Shown here piece after piece: positions 1-11,700 of a DNA stretch of 64,000 bases; the first letter of the stretch is position 1; every line of letters starts with the position of its first letter. The notes beneath the pieces are model-generated. The model did not search any database and had not been told where the DNA came from. It saw only the letters and a program-made list of their open reading frames with translations. The stretch is from Symsagittifera roscoffensis (Eukaryota; Xenacoelomorpha; Acoela; Convolutidae), in contig NC_087071.1 of the NCBI RefSeq assembly GCF_963678635.1, forward strand, positions 15,873,613 to 15,937,612. Reading direction: 5' to 3'. The position numbers and the translations under genes are program-made.

Positions 1-2195
1 CCGGACTTTGTCCGTTTCCTTGAGTACTATATTAATAATTTGCATCGTGGACTAAAAGTGTTTTGAATTAAAAAAAAGTTATGCGCTTTGATGATTGTTT
101 GTTACGATTTGAATGGCTTTAGGGTAGTTTTTGTAGGTCGATGAGAAAGAATTTTGGTTACAGATTTTTATTAAATTAAGTCATGATTCTTTGCATTAAA
201 ATCCCTAATTGAACGAGCACTAGATATTTAATATATGTAGTTACATTGATGTGCGTTAAAATTATGTGCTGATTTAAGCTATTATTGAAATGCTGATTAG
301 AATGTGATGATAAAAAGACTTAGATGTTCAAGAGTGATACAAAATTGGTTTAAAAAAAGCGGTATCATATAGCCTATTCTTGTGTTGAAACTTTATTTTG
401 GGAAATCTCTTCCAGAAAAGTAAAACATTTTGTTCATATAATTTTGCTTCACTAAGTGTTACTTAAGTTAGTCGAAGTATGGAGCTTAAATTTTAACTCA
501 ATACTAATTGTTAGGAATAGTGAAAGCGCGTTTAATATTTTAAAATAATATCATTTATTTTAAGTTGATTGCAAGTTATAGATACAACCTGAGGTGTAGC
601 TATGGCAAAAAGAATAGCGCCATTCGTAAACGAAAGTTTTCATAGATAATGATATTCATGTTTCTGAGTTTTTTTTACATTGTACTATAAATTTAGTATT
701 AATGTGCAAATTTTAAACAAAGCTTTTCTGATTGGGTTTCTGAAATAGACGTGTCAAAATACTAAAAACAAACTACCAACAAAAATTTCTACCGATTTGA
801 AAAATATTTAAAATGATTGTCTCAATGAATCAGTATTAATAACCTAATTTTTAGCGCAACTCTCGCTTTTCTGCTTAGAACAGACATGTAAACCAGCCTT
901 TTTACTCAGTCACATGAACACATATTCATTAAATCCAAGTTTTGCTGACCTATTTGTCTATTACCTTTGATATCAAGCGAAATCATTTTGTGAAGGAAAT
1001 ACTTTGTTGACCTCCATAACAAAAAAATGGTCAATATTTTTTCGTTTGGTCGAGAGAAAGCTAGTAGTAAAAGTCTTTGCAGAAACTAGTTTTTTGTAAT
1101 TCTCAACTAGTAAAATATTGTTTCTAGTTCAACGCAAAGCAAACTTTATGGCAACGGTTTTTTGACATATTTATCTACGCTTATCTATCAAAATTAGTCA
1201 AATTTACTAATATTAAAATATGTTTTAAGTCTATAAGTTTACTTTCTATAAAAAAATCTTCCTATGAAACAAAATAAATCCTTTTAAAAGTTTATATTCA
1301 AAACTTCACTTATAACTTTTTTTGTGTATTTTGAAATGGCTTCATGCAGTTTCTCTTAGTTTCAGCAAAAATGACTTCAAAAACAATTTTTTGTCTGAGG
1401 AAAAAGGCAAATCATAGAGTGAGAGCACTTTTCATGTCTACAAAAATCCAAGTGAAAAAAATTGAAGCTCGAAAGCTAGCTACATGCGTAAGCAAATAAG
1501 GTCGCAAACAAAACTATTGAAAATCAGATTTCAAAGAACGTCCTAATTTATGTTTGATTAAAAATTGCTGGTCTTACGATTCCGTTTAAGGAAAAGTTTT
1601 GTCAAAAATTTCGTTTGATTCAAAAGCAGAACCCATACAGTAGCATTTTTTTTTCTAAAATTTATACAAAAGGAACTTTTGATTTATCTGGGCATTACTC
1701 AGAAAATCTCAGAGCAATTACTTCATAGCGTTATATAGAAAAAATATTTTTATTTCTTCTAAAGAGTAGAACCAACCCTCCATTGATGTTTTAGATTAAG
1801 TTTTGTCGGCACTGTAATTTCCCGCATTCCGTTTCAAGAGTTAGTGCTAGTTTTGGTAATGGCTTCAATAAGAGTGGTCTTCTAATATTTGCTAAAATTA
1901 TATTTTTTTGATTAAAATTCAAATAAATCGTCTCGTTTTTTGATTGGAGGAGGAGGAGGAAGCATCACGACCGTTTTTAGAGATGTTTTCAACAGCTATA
2001 ATCAACCATTAACAAAAGTTCGATTCATTATAAAAAATTTCCAATCAAAATCAATTGTATTGGACTCAGAGATTTGCTGTAAAATTATAACCAAGTTCAG
2101 ATTGCAGCTTATGCTAACAGACTTTTTGTCCGAAAACAGCATAAATACTGGCATTATTTCGACGAAAATGTATTATTTGGCCTTAAGTTGTAACT
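1..2195. other. Intergenic, no gene seen
   Basis: AT-rich DNA downstream of the big gene. Only short random frames; a plus-strand frame at 1940..2206 starting with a GGGGG glycine run has no coding character. No repeat family from the rest of the window is evident. Confidence 0.5.
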
Positions 2196-2370
2196 CAGTT
2201 AGTTAAATAAACTTCAATTTTTTCATTAAAAATTAAATATTGCGGTTGAAAACTTGGTAATTTTTTACGAAAGCTGCTACATACACGCCCAGTTAGTTAA
2301 ATAAACTTCAATTTTTTCATTAAAAATTAAATATTGCGGTTGAAAACTTGGTAATTTTACACGAAAGCCC
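2196..2370. repeat. Tandem duplication, unit 94 bp, two copies
   Basis: The block beginning cagttagttaaataaactt at 2196 recurs at 2290 with near identity for about 80 bases, diverging at the end of each copy. It lies downstream of the gene's polyadenylation signal. Confidence 0.9.
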
Positions 2371-2542
2371 CTCGAATCAAAATTACATCAATTTACGTAT
2401 TTTCTTCCCGCAAAATCGCAGAGTCGGTGGAAATATAGCCGTTTCCGGTCGAGTCGATCGATACATAAGTCTAACATCTCAACCTGGGTGATACCGTCGC
2501 TGGATTTAAAAACTAGTCGATTGAGTAGAAAATTTTTTCTTG

Positions 2543-2548
2543 TTTATT
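2543..2548 (-). promoter_or_regulatory. Polyadenylation signal AATAAA
   Basis: A canonical AATAAA on the minus strand, 5 bases past the stop codon of the protease-like terminal exon. It marks the probable 3' end of the gene. The 3' UTR would be very short. Confidence 0.55.
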
Positions 2549-2552
2549 GTAA

Positions 2553-2795
2553 TCAAACTTCGCCACCACCTTTCAAATTTATATAGTCCCGCATCCAGTC
2601 ATCAACGAAAGTGACCCTCAAAGCAAAGGTATCTCCACCAAAAAACCCGAATTCACCGTAAAGTAATTCCAAATTGTCAAACTGACAATCATAGTCGAGG
2701 CTAGTCCTAATTCCGAACAGGCAAATTGCTCTTCCCTCTTCATCAACGGCAAACATCGGTGATCCAGTTTCTCCAAAGCATGGGTCTCGTAAATC
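2553..2795 (-). CDS. Terminal exon: trypsin-like domain with Ser to Thr nucleophile
   Basis: An 81-codon terminal exon. DLRDPCFGETGSPM aligns with the trypsin D.C.GDSGGP block: Asp189 (S1 pocket), Cys191 and Gly193 are kept, Asp194 is Glu, Ser195 is Thr and Gly197 is Ser. It continues ICLFGIRTS, DYDC (Cys220 position) and the closing helix VTFVDDWMRDYINLK, then GGGEV and stop. An AATAAA lies 5 bases past the stop. The acceptor sits after an A-run (aaaaaaaaag); an alternative in-frame acceptor at about 2816 would add seven codons. Confidence 0.85.
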   Translation of the reverse strand, partial: DLRDPCFGETGSPMFAVDEEGRAICLFGIRTSLDYDCQFDNLELLYGEFGFFGGDTFALRVTFVDDWMRDYINLKGGGEV

Positions 2796-5700
2796 CTTTT
2801 TTTTTAAATTTCTCTAGATTGTCTGCGCTATTGTTACCAAAATATATAATGCAAAAAAAAATACTTAACTTATTAGGCAAAAATGGCTCTCAAACTGTTT
2901 CATGTTTGTTCGGAAGATTATTTGCTTACTTCATTTATTCTTTGCCTAGAACATTGTTTCCGTCTGGCTAATCATAGCTTATTTTGGATATTTTTAAAAT
3001 TTTCTCCGTTTTGCAAAAGGAGGGATTCGCTACTACGTGCAACACTCTTATATGATTAAAAGTTGAAAAAATACTAACAGGGTTGCTAATTTCTCACTAG
3101 GTACCAAAGAGGCTGGGGCGAATTCAAAAAGACATTTTTTGTTCAGATACATGCAGGGGCGAGTCTAGCATTTTCTCGAGGGGAGGGCGGATTTTCAAAA
3201 TAATTTAGAAACTTTTGTCGACCTTTTTTTTAAGTCGAGCAAAGTGAACTTCCGAGCACTCCCAAAGCACTAAAAAGGCCCTGTTTTGGTTAATTTTTTG
3301 GTAAAAGGCGGTTTAAGGCACCTTTTTGAAAATTCTTGACAATAAAAATGCGTTTTTGGCGGGCACTCCCGCCTCAAAATTAGTATACACTGGCGTTAAA
3401 AACTTAGAAAAAACTTAGGGTCAGTCAACAAATATGGATATCTCAAAAAGTACAAAGGGGGGACTCCCTAATTATCAAAGTTATCGTTTTACTAATTAAT
3501 AATGTTTTTTACCGACAGTTCCCTGTTTCAGTTTAGGTAAAAGATAAATCACGCATGTAAGTTTAAAATTTCACTGAAAGTCTGTTTAGGCTTTAAAACT
3601 GATGCAAATCATCAACAAAAATGTCCTTACACGACCTCGTCTAATCTTTGTATATCACCTTGGATGTATTGATCCCTCTAAAATTATAACACAGTCGAAG
3701 AGTATGCACTCCTCCACGTTGTTTTTTTGTGTTCGATATCTCTTTTGGCATTATACTCTTCTTTGTACTAGCACTAGGGCGGTCCGCTACATTAACTAGC
3801 CAGCTACTACAGAACGACTAACTGTTTACCCCGGTTCCACAATCCACGATTCGTTTCGTTCGCCCTCTCAGGTTGACTGTGATGGCGTTCAACAGTGGTT
3901 TTACTCCCGCCCATATAGCAATGGTAAAGAAACACTTCCTCAGTAATCTGGGCGGTCTTATGTCTCTTAACGGCCTGATAATATAGTTTTTTGGCTCGTA
4001 CTGTTCAGCGGGTTCGTTATTTTGTATTAGATATATGGTATATCTCTGAGAGTATCACACTACCAATTGCTCTGTTTCCACCGCTTCTTCTGCTCTTCTC
4101 CAATCAAAAGTGTCACCGGGTTTTCCCATTTTGTCTGCTGGGATAAATCCATTTTCAGTGCACTACCTTCCTGTGAGCTGTAACATGCTTTTTCTGCCTT
4201 CGTTTTTATGGATGGCTCTACCATTTCTCTTGCTCCTGTCTTCGGTCTGAGGTTTTTGATGTCTCTGCCGTGAATTTTCAACTGACAATTGGATTTTTAT
4301 TGCCCTGAACCCATCTTATGAGCTATCGTTCTGATATGACTTCCCGGCTCTTCCACGAGTATTTGTTCAGGTTGCCTTAACGTTATGTCAGTAGGTCCCT
4401 CAGACCAATTGAGCAATCACCTCATAAAAACAACCACTTGAAATTCTTTTATCCATATAAAACTATGCGCAGACGCGGAGAACCAAAAATCACACAATAA
4501 AAGCTCAAAAACTAGATTCAGAGTGAAAAAAGGCCAAATTAGTAGCAAATTAAACCCTCTTGTCTTGTTTGGTTTGAAGAAAAATACGCAGTTTTATACC
4601 ATGTTATGATGCTGCTGGGCATACATATTGGGCATACATAGAGATCAGAGAATTCACCCAGTCAACTTTTTTACCTCGAAACAATGATCACCCAAACAAA
4701 AAATTGGGGGAAGAGGGCGAGAGATTGCTAAATTGATCCAGTCCTTCTGCCCTCTTCGGAACTAAACTTATCGTTATGTCAAATATATGATCAATTTCTC
4801 CCGGATTTAGCATGCGATTTTTTCCTGAACAACCCCCTCCCCCTTTCAGCAAATCAAAGTACGGTTCTGATCTTTATCTGTCTTTGGTAAATTCGAAATA
4901 TTTTGTAAAAATTTTTTTTCTGCGCAATAACAACTGGCGTTTTGCGGACCCCTAGTATTCTTTTCTCTTCTACTATTCCGCTCTGGGTTTGTCTAATTGA
5001 TGACACATCTGCCAGTGGATGTACTATCACATCTAAATTTCCCAATTTGACTCGTCGTCCGGCAGTGCATAAACGTGCATGACAGTCGCTGGTAACAACT
5101 TTTTGTTTGTATATACGGAAAAAGGCCAGATTTCAGACTTCTGATGACGCACTTCTAGTTACTGTAATTAATGTAAACGTAATCAATTTTCTGCCAAAAT
5201 ATGCTTCAAATGGTGGGAATTTTGTTGATTGTCCAAATGCCGCACAGTTTTTTGTTAAGCGCCGCCTTGAAATTAAATTTTAATTTTTAAAATGAGTACA
5301 CCATGAGCTTCGAATTCAACTCTCAACCAAATCGGCCGCTTTGCAATTTCACAGCGGCTCAATGCCATCTTGAAATGTTTTGATATGTGCGATTATCTTG
5401 TTATGGCGTGCAAAGCGATAAATTTCTAGATGTTGCATTATTACAAATGCTGTTGCTTTGCTTGTTGTTCCGACTTTCTTCATAGTTTCGAATTCTATCT
5501 CTTGATTTGAGCTCCGCTCAAACCCAGAGTGTTTTTTTTCATCTACTCTTAAGTGTTCCGCGGTGGCTGCAAATTTGGAGAAAAATCTAATCAATCGGTT
5601 GATTGATCCTGTCAACGATGGAATATTTGTGAAAACTTTCCGTTTTGTTTTCAGATTATTTTTTTTACTACTATGGTTTCTTTGTTTGACAATTTGAAAC

Positions 5701-8700
5701 CCACACAACCGATTAATTTTTCCAACGATGTAAAATTTGACCATTTTCCGCTGCGTTTTTCGTGATACGTGGATCTCTGAGTTTGACCTAAACTCGAATC
5801 GATCAACCGCTAGATTTCATCGAATCATTCGCTCGCAAGCCATTTTTCTTCAACTTTTTTTCCAGCACTAAAATGATACGTACTGTTGATGTTTCCGCCA
5901 TAATGTCTGCCTGATGCCTCAATGAGGTTTTTCTGCAATTCTACATAGTTCAGATCCATGTTTTACGAAGGAACCGTTGTATTTTAACCATTGCATATGC
6001 AATATATTTGACTGACTTATTCATCCATATTCGGCATTCGGTATCTATAGAGATATTTTTGCTTGTTGATGAGCTTCGAAATGAGTGCTAACTTCACCGA
6101 ACGTTATCGTTTGTAGTTGAATTTGTCGGTGAAATATAGCAGTACTCTAACTTTTGCTAACTTAGAAAGGATTATTTTTTTCCAGCTTTTCTACAGTTTC
6201 TTTGAACTTTGGCCAAACATTTTGTTGCGTTCTTTTTATTTCAAATAAGTGTCTGAATTTTTCAAGATTTTCAGTAGAATTTTCGTTGCACTGGTGAATA
6301 TTGGAAGCTAATACTGTTCTCCGCCCCCACGTTTTTATTTATTTCTTTTTTTCGTTTCGCTGATGCACTCAAATACCGAGTGATGGCAAATTGTTTATCC
6401 AAAATATGTCATGAAATCCGACAAAGTTGGTTGGTCCAGACGAATCTGATCTGCACTTTGTCCCAACTCAAATAGGTGGCCCTGGGTGAATATGTTTTTG
6501 TTTCAAACTAAAAGATTCCGCGGCTAACCTATTTGCTTATTAACTCGCCTATAGTACTCACAACTACGAATATCAGGGCATGCTTTGCATTCGATTGCAT
6601 CCTTTTCCTTCAAAAGTTGCCAATTTCAGTTTAAAAAAAGAATTTCTTCATTTTCATCAGTGAATTCAAAATAGATGAGTTAGATAATTTTAATTGTACA
6701 ACGGCCCATCAGTTTCAGTTGTTTGAAGGATGCTGTAAATGTCTTAGGCCTTGTTATACGATAAAAGATTAGATAACTTGACTACTCGTTTCAGAGTGAG
6801 GCCATCAGTGTTGTTTGGCTTAAAATGATGATGTTTTCGAAAACAAAAACAGAATAAACAAACATTTATTTTTTTTCAAATGATCCACCCATAAATAATA
6901 AACGCCTCTTGAGGTCTCCTTGCAGGACGCTTTCATAAAATGTTTAATTATATTTCAAGAATCGGGAAGTGTTCCAATTATATCTTTATCTTGGTTATTA
7001 TAATATCATCTTTTAGATAACTGAAGCTCGAGTATGACATTATTGCGTTATATGCATTTATAAAGAAGAAACTGTTCAGTGAACAATGAAAACTTTCAAA
7101 AAAAATCCAAGAATTTTAAAAATTTCGAGGAAAAAGGCACTACAGATAGTGGTTATATTGGTCTAGAGAAAATATTATGTGACTGACTCTGTTGAGAATT
7201 GGATGCGTCAATGCATACAATATGTCGGTGTCGGTACTAAGCTGATACCCGTACTCTCTCACGTCAATTTCTTGAAGTCCGTGCTCAGGGGCAGGCTTGT
7301 ATTCCGGCTCTTCTCTGAAGCAGGCATAACAATTTTTCATTACAGGAGACTTTGCTTTATAATGAAAATTTTACATTTTACCAACAACAGAAAATTTGGT
7401 CAATATATAATTTTTTATCCTGCATGTATACTCTGAAGCAACTTTGCAAGGTTTTGGTCGTGCTATTTGCCATTTTGCTATTGAAGAGTATTACTTACAT
7501 TCTTGTTAGTAAATCCATTAGAATTGGACATGATAATACCTCGAAAATTGAACCGTGGCAAAATTGGTTGCGTAAAAAACAAATCAGCGAAGAATTTTTA
7601 AAAACNNNNNNNNNNNNNNNNNNNNNNNNNNNNNNNNNNNNNNNNNNNNNNNNNNNNNNNNNNNNNNNNNNNNNNNNNNNNNNNNNNNNNNNNNNNNNNN
7701 NNNNNNNNNNNNNNNNNNNNNNNNNNNNNNNNNNNNNNNNNNNNNNNNNNNNNNNNNNNNNNNNNNNNNNNNNNNNNNNNNNNNNNNNNNNNNNNNNNNN
7801 NNNNNCCTCGAATTATAGTTCGAGCCAAACCATTTGCATTCATAGTGTTGTTTAGATGCATGATTAGTCAAAAATTTAGTAGTTTTTGCCGACCCAAATG
7901 TGAAAGTTGTCTATATATTTCAGCAAAGATTGTTATCTCACCGGTATTTGACCGGCGATTCCCAGAATCCCATTCCAATCATCCTTGAGAAAGGTGAGGG
8001 GCGAAAGATTTCTTCTTTTGTCCCCTAATTCAAGTATGAGTCAAGTAGGTTGTTTCCACTTACTACTGCGTTCTAAATCATCCTAAGCCAAACTTAAAAA
8101 AAACAGATTTTCATTTGAAACAATCTTATATCTAAAGAGTCATTGCTAATGATGATTTTTTCAAAAATAATTCCATTATAAAAAGTTGCGATATCCATAT
8201 GGACGCTTGTCCGCTCAAGTGTTTCTTAAATTTTGAGTGATTATATTTTTTGTTATTTTTTTCAAATTTATCAAATAGGTTTAGATATGCTTTCTCTTTT
8301 TGCATTGAAAGCATTCATAGCCTTTTGATCGTACTCGAAAAATCCATTTTTCTTCTTCGAAAAAGTCCCCTTTGAATAATCCTTCAAAAATATCTGCAGA
8401 CTTCAAAATCCATCGCCCCCTTAGTTTTTCTGGCATGTGCTGTGGGTCATCGCACAGTTTTACTGGAGAGGATTCTTCAAGTCGCGTTGCGTCTTCCAAT
8501 TTGAACAATCCAAACATGAGATCTTCTATATCTCGTCTGAAACAGAGACTTTTGTCGCAGATTTTTACGTCAACTGGGTCGACCTTGAAGTTTAACGTTT
8601 AAATTTTTGAGGTCCAATTTCAGCTTTTCCAGAGTAACGCAAAAGTTTTAATTTTTTCCAAAACTAGTTTCTGCAGCCAGTCCGACCACAAAACATCATA

Positions 8701-11700
8701 TCCGCGACCGAAGATTGTTTTTACGCGATAGTGGCAAAATGAAAAAAAAATTGCGCGAAGGAAAAATTTTTCGATTAATTTTGTCCATGACTAGAAAAAC
8801 TTAGTAAAAAATATGTGTCACAATTTCTGAAAGGAAAAAGAAACAAAGAGTATTCAAGCAAGAATGATGTTAATATTTTAACGTCCAAAAGGTGCAACAA
8901 TCAAAACTAAAAAATATTAGTCGATGCTGTTGGTTCATAGTTACTTTTGACAAATTTTTACGAATTTTCGTTGAAAAGTGTTTTCTCTTAAATGTCGGCA
9001 AAAAAACAAAGAAACAAAGAATGAAAATAACGCGGCTGAAACAAATAAGTTCCCAATTGGCGTAATCGAAAAAACGATGTCTACCTTTTTTTTCCAGAGT
9101 TTCGCAAAAACAATACGGCGTTTTCGAATTTTGCCACTGGCAAGATGTGTCTGGGACAATTGCCACAAAAAACTTTCTGAGACCCAAAAAATGTCCGCGA
9201 CCAAGAAAAATTTTCTGCGGTTGTTGCAAATTGGACAAAACACAAAAACGATATTTGCGCGATAGAAAAATTCAGCCAGAAGTTTTGTCCGCGACCGCAA
9301 TAACTTAGTACAAAGTAGCTGTCACAATTTTTTGAAAACAATCAAGCTCAATCTGGATAGTTTCTGTCGATTCTTAAATTTCGGCAAAAAATGATACACT
9401 ATTTCTTGTTTCGGATCTAACAGAGAAACAAAAAAAATTGAAAAGTCTGCTCGAACGTCTCATTAATTCATGTGTTTCAATATATCAAAATTACGCTTTA
9501 AGTAAACAGATTTTGAATTGTTATCAAACCTATCTGTTTTTTTTTGTCCTTGATTCTTGAAAATTGTTGATCGGTAGTCATTAAGGTATGTCCTTAAAAA
9601 CGGGTTATTATCACCTTCAAAAATCAATTCTTGGAATTTTATATGATTTGAAGCTTGAAAGTTTTGATTTATATCCACATTATGCTATTTAATTTCGAGG
9701 TTGTCGCAATTTTTTGTCTCGTTATTTTTTTTATTTTCGCGACAAATAGCCAGACTATTTTTTTTGCGACAAATAACCAGGTTGTCTCGATTTTTCCTCC
9801 AGGTTCTATGCTAAAATTTAGAACTTTTTTGAATAACTACTACCAGACTGTCGCAACTTTATTTCAATACCATCGCGACCAATTTTAGGCCTGACTGGTT
9901 TTAGGATAATACACATAGACCTTACAAACAAAACTAAGTTCATACTTTTCACTTACGAGGATGGCACTTGCACTTTCTCTGTTATTGTTGTAAAATATCC
10001 TGTACTGTATACGTTTGTGAAGTCACGAATTTCCACTTGATATTTAGCTGAAACGAATAAATTCAGTCTTCAATTTGGTTTTTTTTCCGACTTTCGTCAC
10101 GAAAGTTACGAAAATTTGTTCTCGGGGTGGTTTAACTTAAGGCAATTTTCGAATTTTCAACTTGCTATTTTTGACGGAATTGTCAAATCAATCAAAGAGT
10201 ATTGTTGTCCTGAGCCCAATTTGAACAGATATTTCACCGTTTCTCCGGCGTGTGGAGATATGAGTTTCACAAAAAAATCTCAATTTAAAAAATCATTCAT
10301 ATTTTATTGCATTTAATTTTTTTTAATGTTAAAAGCGCTCAATAGACCTGAGAGAGCAGTCGAAACAATCAGGGCTTTGCCCTGATACGAGCAGTCTTGT
10401 TTATGCTACAAAACTCTTTCCCCATACCCCATTGATTTCCTGCCGACATAGTACATGAAATAAACCAACAGAACGAAGTAACGCGGAAACTGTACAGGCT
10501 TAGAATAAAGTCATTTTTGACCAAAATTTTACCAAGGTTGAGATATTGCTCGTCATTTTGCATAGAAAATTTTATGTCTCAAAATTTTATGTCTCAATTT
10601 TATGTCTCAAACACTGTAATGGTCGCACTTTGGATAATTTAGATGAGATTCAGTTTTAGCCGACCATTCTGAACATAATCCGTCGGTGCTAATATAGCAT
10701 ACATTTCAATAAACCCTGGCTGAAGCCTATTTGTTTGGATTTTCGACAGAATTTAGTGGCTAAAAAAGGGATTTATTATCAATCAATCTAGATCCTTCTC
10801 GCCCCGTAAAAAGAATTTTTCTAAATTAAGATTAAAATGCTCTAACGATGCTCTATCTTTTTCTAACGATCAACTATAAGTCTAACAAGAAACAAAAGGG
10901 GGCTCATGTATTTGAGAGTGTTTTTATTTTTTTTCTAAATTAAAGTTTCTTTACGGTGTGTTTCTTTTCTAAATGAGCAATGGTTTTTTTCACGGTTTGC
11001 TTCAATCCTTTAAAGGACTATCACCTCTGCCTTGGGATCTTGGGAGAGGTGAGTTGTTCTCCAAAGCCCCCGTCCACTTTGCGATATTCAACAACTTTTA
11101 CCCAGGAGGTACACCAGAACACCAGATGTTTCCTCGGTTAAGTTGGTTGCTCGATAATCATTTTCATAGTTTTCGTTTTCTATCTCCATTTTTCTTATTT
11201 CTCGCCATTTCACTAGTTTTTTTTGTGTTTTTCTGAATTAATCTTTTTTTTGTTCTTATTTAAATGCTGCTCGAAGAGTTTAACAAGGAAACATGGCTTT
11301 GAAAGAGAGCTAATAAAAACACTAAGTTTCATAAAAAATAGTAATGGGAATTTTACATAAAAAATCTCGGATAAGATAATCAAATGTCGCAGCACGATTG
11401 AAAAAAAAAATTTCAAGATTTTTTTCTTATTTGTCCTCAAAGACTATCAAAAATTGTTTTTTTTCTCTCAAAAAAAACATGAAATTTCTGCATTAAATGA
11501 AAATATTTCACTAAAAAAATTGTGTCAATTTTTATATGCAAAAGTTGCACTAACTTTAGAACGCGCATGCACACTTTCATAAATTGAAGTGCACTAACCA
11601 AATTTGGTTATAACATGAAATAACAATAAACCGTGAATCATTAGTTTGTAAAATTATTCAACTTTTCAACTTGTGCGTTTCAAGTTTTTTTTTGAAAACT

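Larger units (their letters stand above)
2796..7187 (-). other. Intron of the large gene (4.4 kb)
   Basis: Lies between the last two protease-domain exons. It contains a hAT-like MITE copy (3152..3478), a probable Ty3/gypsy relic (about 5349..5744) and other minus-strand open pieces (4060..4281, 4854..5045) that look protein-like but are not assignable. The rest shows nothing recognisable. Confidence 0.5.

Noticed and set aside
1940-2206. Plus-strand frame starting MIGGGGG
   Set aside because: The glycine run comes from a ggaggagga tract; no further coding character or homology signal.
7352-7871. Open frames running through the N stretch
   Set aside because: They are artefacts of translating the scaffold gap.
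8870-9341. Several overlapping frames of 86-122 codons on both strands
   Set aside because: They overlap each other in an AT-rich tract with short repeats and have low-complexity Phe/Lys composition; no motif.
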